From Halictus rubicundus (taxonomy: Eukaryota; Arthropoda; Insecta; Hymenoptera; Halictidae): a stretch of 64,000 nucleotides of DNA. Below are positions 62,995 through 64,000 of this stretch, piece after piece. The translations under genes and the position numbers were made by a program. The first letter of the stretch is position 1; each line of letters opens with the position of its first letter. Below the pieces are notes generated by a model that made no database searches, was not told the DNA's origin, and saw only the letters and a list, made by a program, of their open reading frames with translations. The stretch spans positions 4,593,116-4,657,115 of the forward strand of contig NC_135164.1 in NCBI RefSeq assembly GCF_050948215.1, read 5' to 3'.

Positions 62995-64000
62995 GTGAGT
63001 ACCTTCATTCTCTTGTATTTCTAGTCATAGTCGATATATGTCAACTATACGGGTCTTGACAGTGACGTGTATCGTCCAGGAGACATGCCCGAGCCGTGTT
63101 TTGTTTCCACTCCTCGGCTCACAGCTTCGTGGCTACTCACCGGGTATACCTCGCGGTAGTGGGGATAATTCCGTGACGTTTATTGTCCAGGCCTTGGCGA
63201 CATATATATAGAGAAACTGTGTACTGTTAACGGTTTGATTGTTCGCCATCAGAAATTCGGTTATGTAGAAATCTGGAACGTGTAATGCAATGTTAATGGG
63301 GAATGGTTAATTTAATCGAACTAAAACGTATCGGTTTACACCACTAAAGGGCAAGTTGATACTGCGGTCAGGTATATTGATATACCCGTAAAGTTTACGA
63401 GGAAAGCGATACATTTGATCTATCGATTGTTAGACGGTCGACGGGAGTTGCTCACGAACAATTTATGTATTCGTTTTATAAAAAGGTGTAATTAATTAAA
63501 TCATAGTTGACACGATCACTCGAAAAATCCTTAAGTATTTGAACACTAAATTTCCGAATTGTGAAAAATCGTCGATATTTGACAATTTCGTGAAAAAGAA
63601 AATAGTACAGATGGGAAACCACTGTAAATCTGTCCCCAGTTGAAAAGTGCAATTATTAACTTTTCCCAAATTGCATCGTGGCACGGTTTCCGCAAATTGT
63701 TCTCCGGTCGGTAATGTGCTGAGTGGAAATGCATCAAAACCCATCGAAAGCGTTCGAAAAAATGTTTTCCAAGAGGTGAATCGAAACGAGGGAGAGAGAG
63801 GTCCGCTGCACCGCGACAAAAGAGGTTAATTCTATTGGGCCCTTAATTGTGTTACGATGTCGTTTGGGACACTCCAATTGCAAGCGACGCGGGCGATCAG
63901 GAAACGTTGTTTGCGTGACGATGACGTCGCAGTCTCGTCGTTCCGATGGGAAAACGGCCTATAACGTGATTGGGCAAAGAGAAAGAAAGGACTGTCGCAC
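62995..64000 (+). other. Start of the intron after exon C (runs off the window)
   Basis: It begins gtgagt. A family B transposable element (63021-63223) sits 26 bp after the donor. The remaining 780 bp show no acceptor followed by sequence resembling the next receptor exon (the GLTG strand), so the intron is at least 1,006 bp long. Confidence 0.8.
63021..63223 (+). mobile_element. TA-bounded MITE, family B, long form, next to a splice donor
   Basis: The left end is eroded (CTAGTCATAGTCGATATATG); the right end reads GGCCTTGGCGACATATATAT...GTGTA. It holds GTGTATCGTCCAGGAGACAT, the long-form insert (GAGCCGTGTTTTGTTTCCAC) and GCGGTAGTGGGGATAATTCC. It lies 26 bp after the donor of exon C. Confidence 0.75.

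Noticed and set aside
1..64000. tRNA, rRNA, CRISPR arrays, bacterial operons
   Set aside because: No cloverleaf with convincing A and B boxes, no rRNA sequence and no spacer-repeat array was seen. The spliced gene shows that this is eukaryotic DNA.

Overview
The window looks like insect nuclear DNA, most likely from a hymenopteran (bee, ant or wasp). Its coding exons belong to an insect-type kainate receptor. CpG is not visibly depleted, GC-rich islands alternate with AT-rich stretches, introns are very long, and the sequence is full of short non-autonomous DNA transposons plus a mariner remnant. The order-level placement is an inference, and no species is claimed.

Only one protein-coding gene can be supported. 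Three exons on the + strand (36398-36539, 50452-50619, 62842-62994) encode about 154 consecutive residues of the extracellular amino-terminal domain of a kainate-type ionotropic glutamate receptor (GRIK family). They have consensus splice sites and join without breaking the frame. The introns between them are 13.9 kb and 12.2 kb. The gene continues beyond the right edge. Its earlier exons lie left of 36398, either outside the window or too short or diverged for me to recognise. About 99% of the window is therefore intronic or flanking DNA.

The rest is a dense record of small mobile elements. (1) Elements bounded by TTAA, as in the piggyBac superfamily, occur in at least six terminal-repeat families (1169, 6838, 12838, 35854/40767/48613/53491, 45273, 48858); two of them share a single TTAA at 48858-48861. 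(2) Elements bounded by TA include one with perfect 72-bp terminal repeats (5296), a family of about 145-200 bp with short and long forms (31465, 48312, 49970, 63021, plus fragments), a 192-bp element with three ends (26634) and an eroded 430-bp palindrome (7805). (3) A dispersed repeat of about 130-180 bp without terminal repeats (family A) has six main copies and several tail fragments. (4) The 3' end of a dead mariner transposase abuts a minisatellite built of 10-bp units arranged in 50-bp higher-order repeats (17803-18210). (5) There are two tandem duplications (156 bp x2 at 15585, 123 bp x3 at 57256).

The most unusual structure is an inverted repeat with arms of about 350-370 bp at 39929-40690 inside the first visible receptor intron. 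Each arm, read outward, resembles a 5' leader ending in the same splice donor (AAATTT|GTAAGT). It could be a divergent duplicated promoter or first exon, a fold-back element, or a source of hairpin RNA. No attached ORF is visible. Nearly all other open frames appear to be chance: they match no family I know and many cross repeat boundaries.
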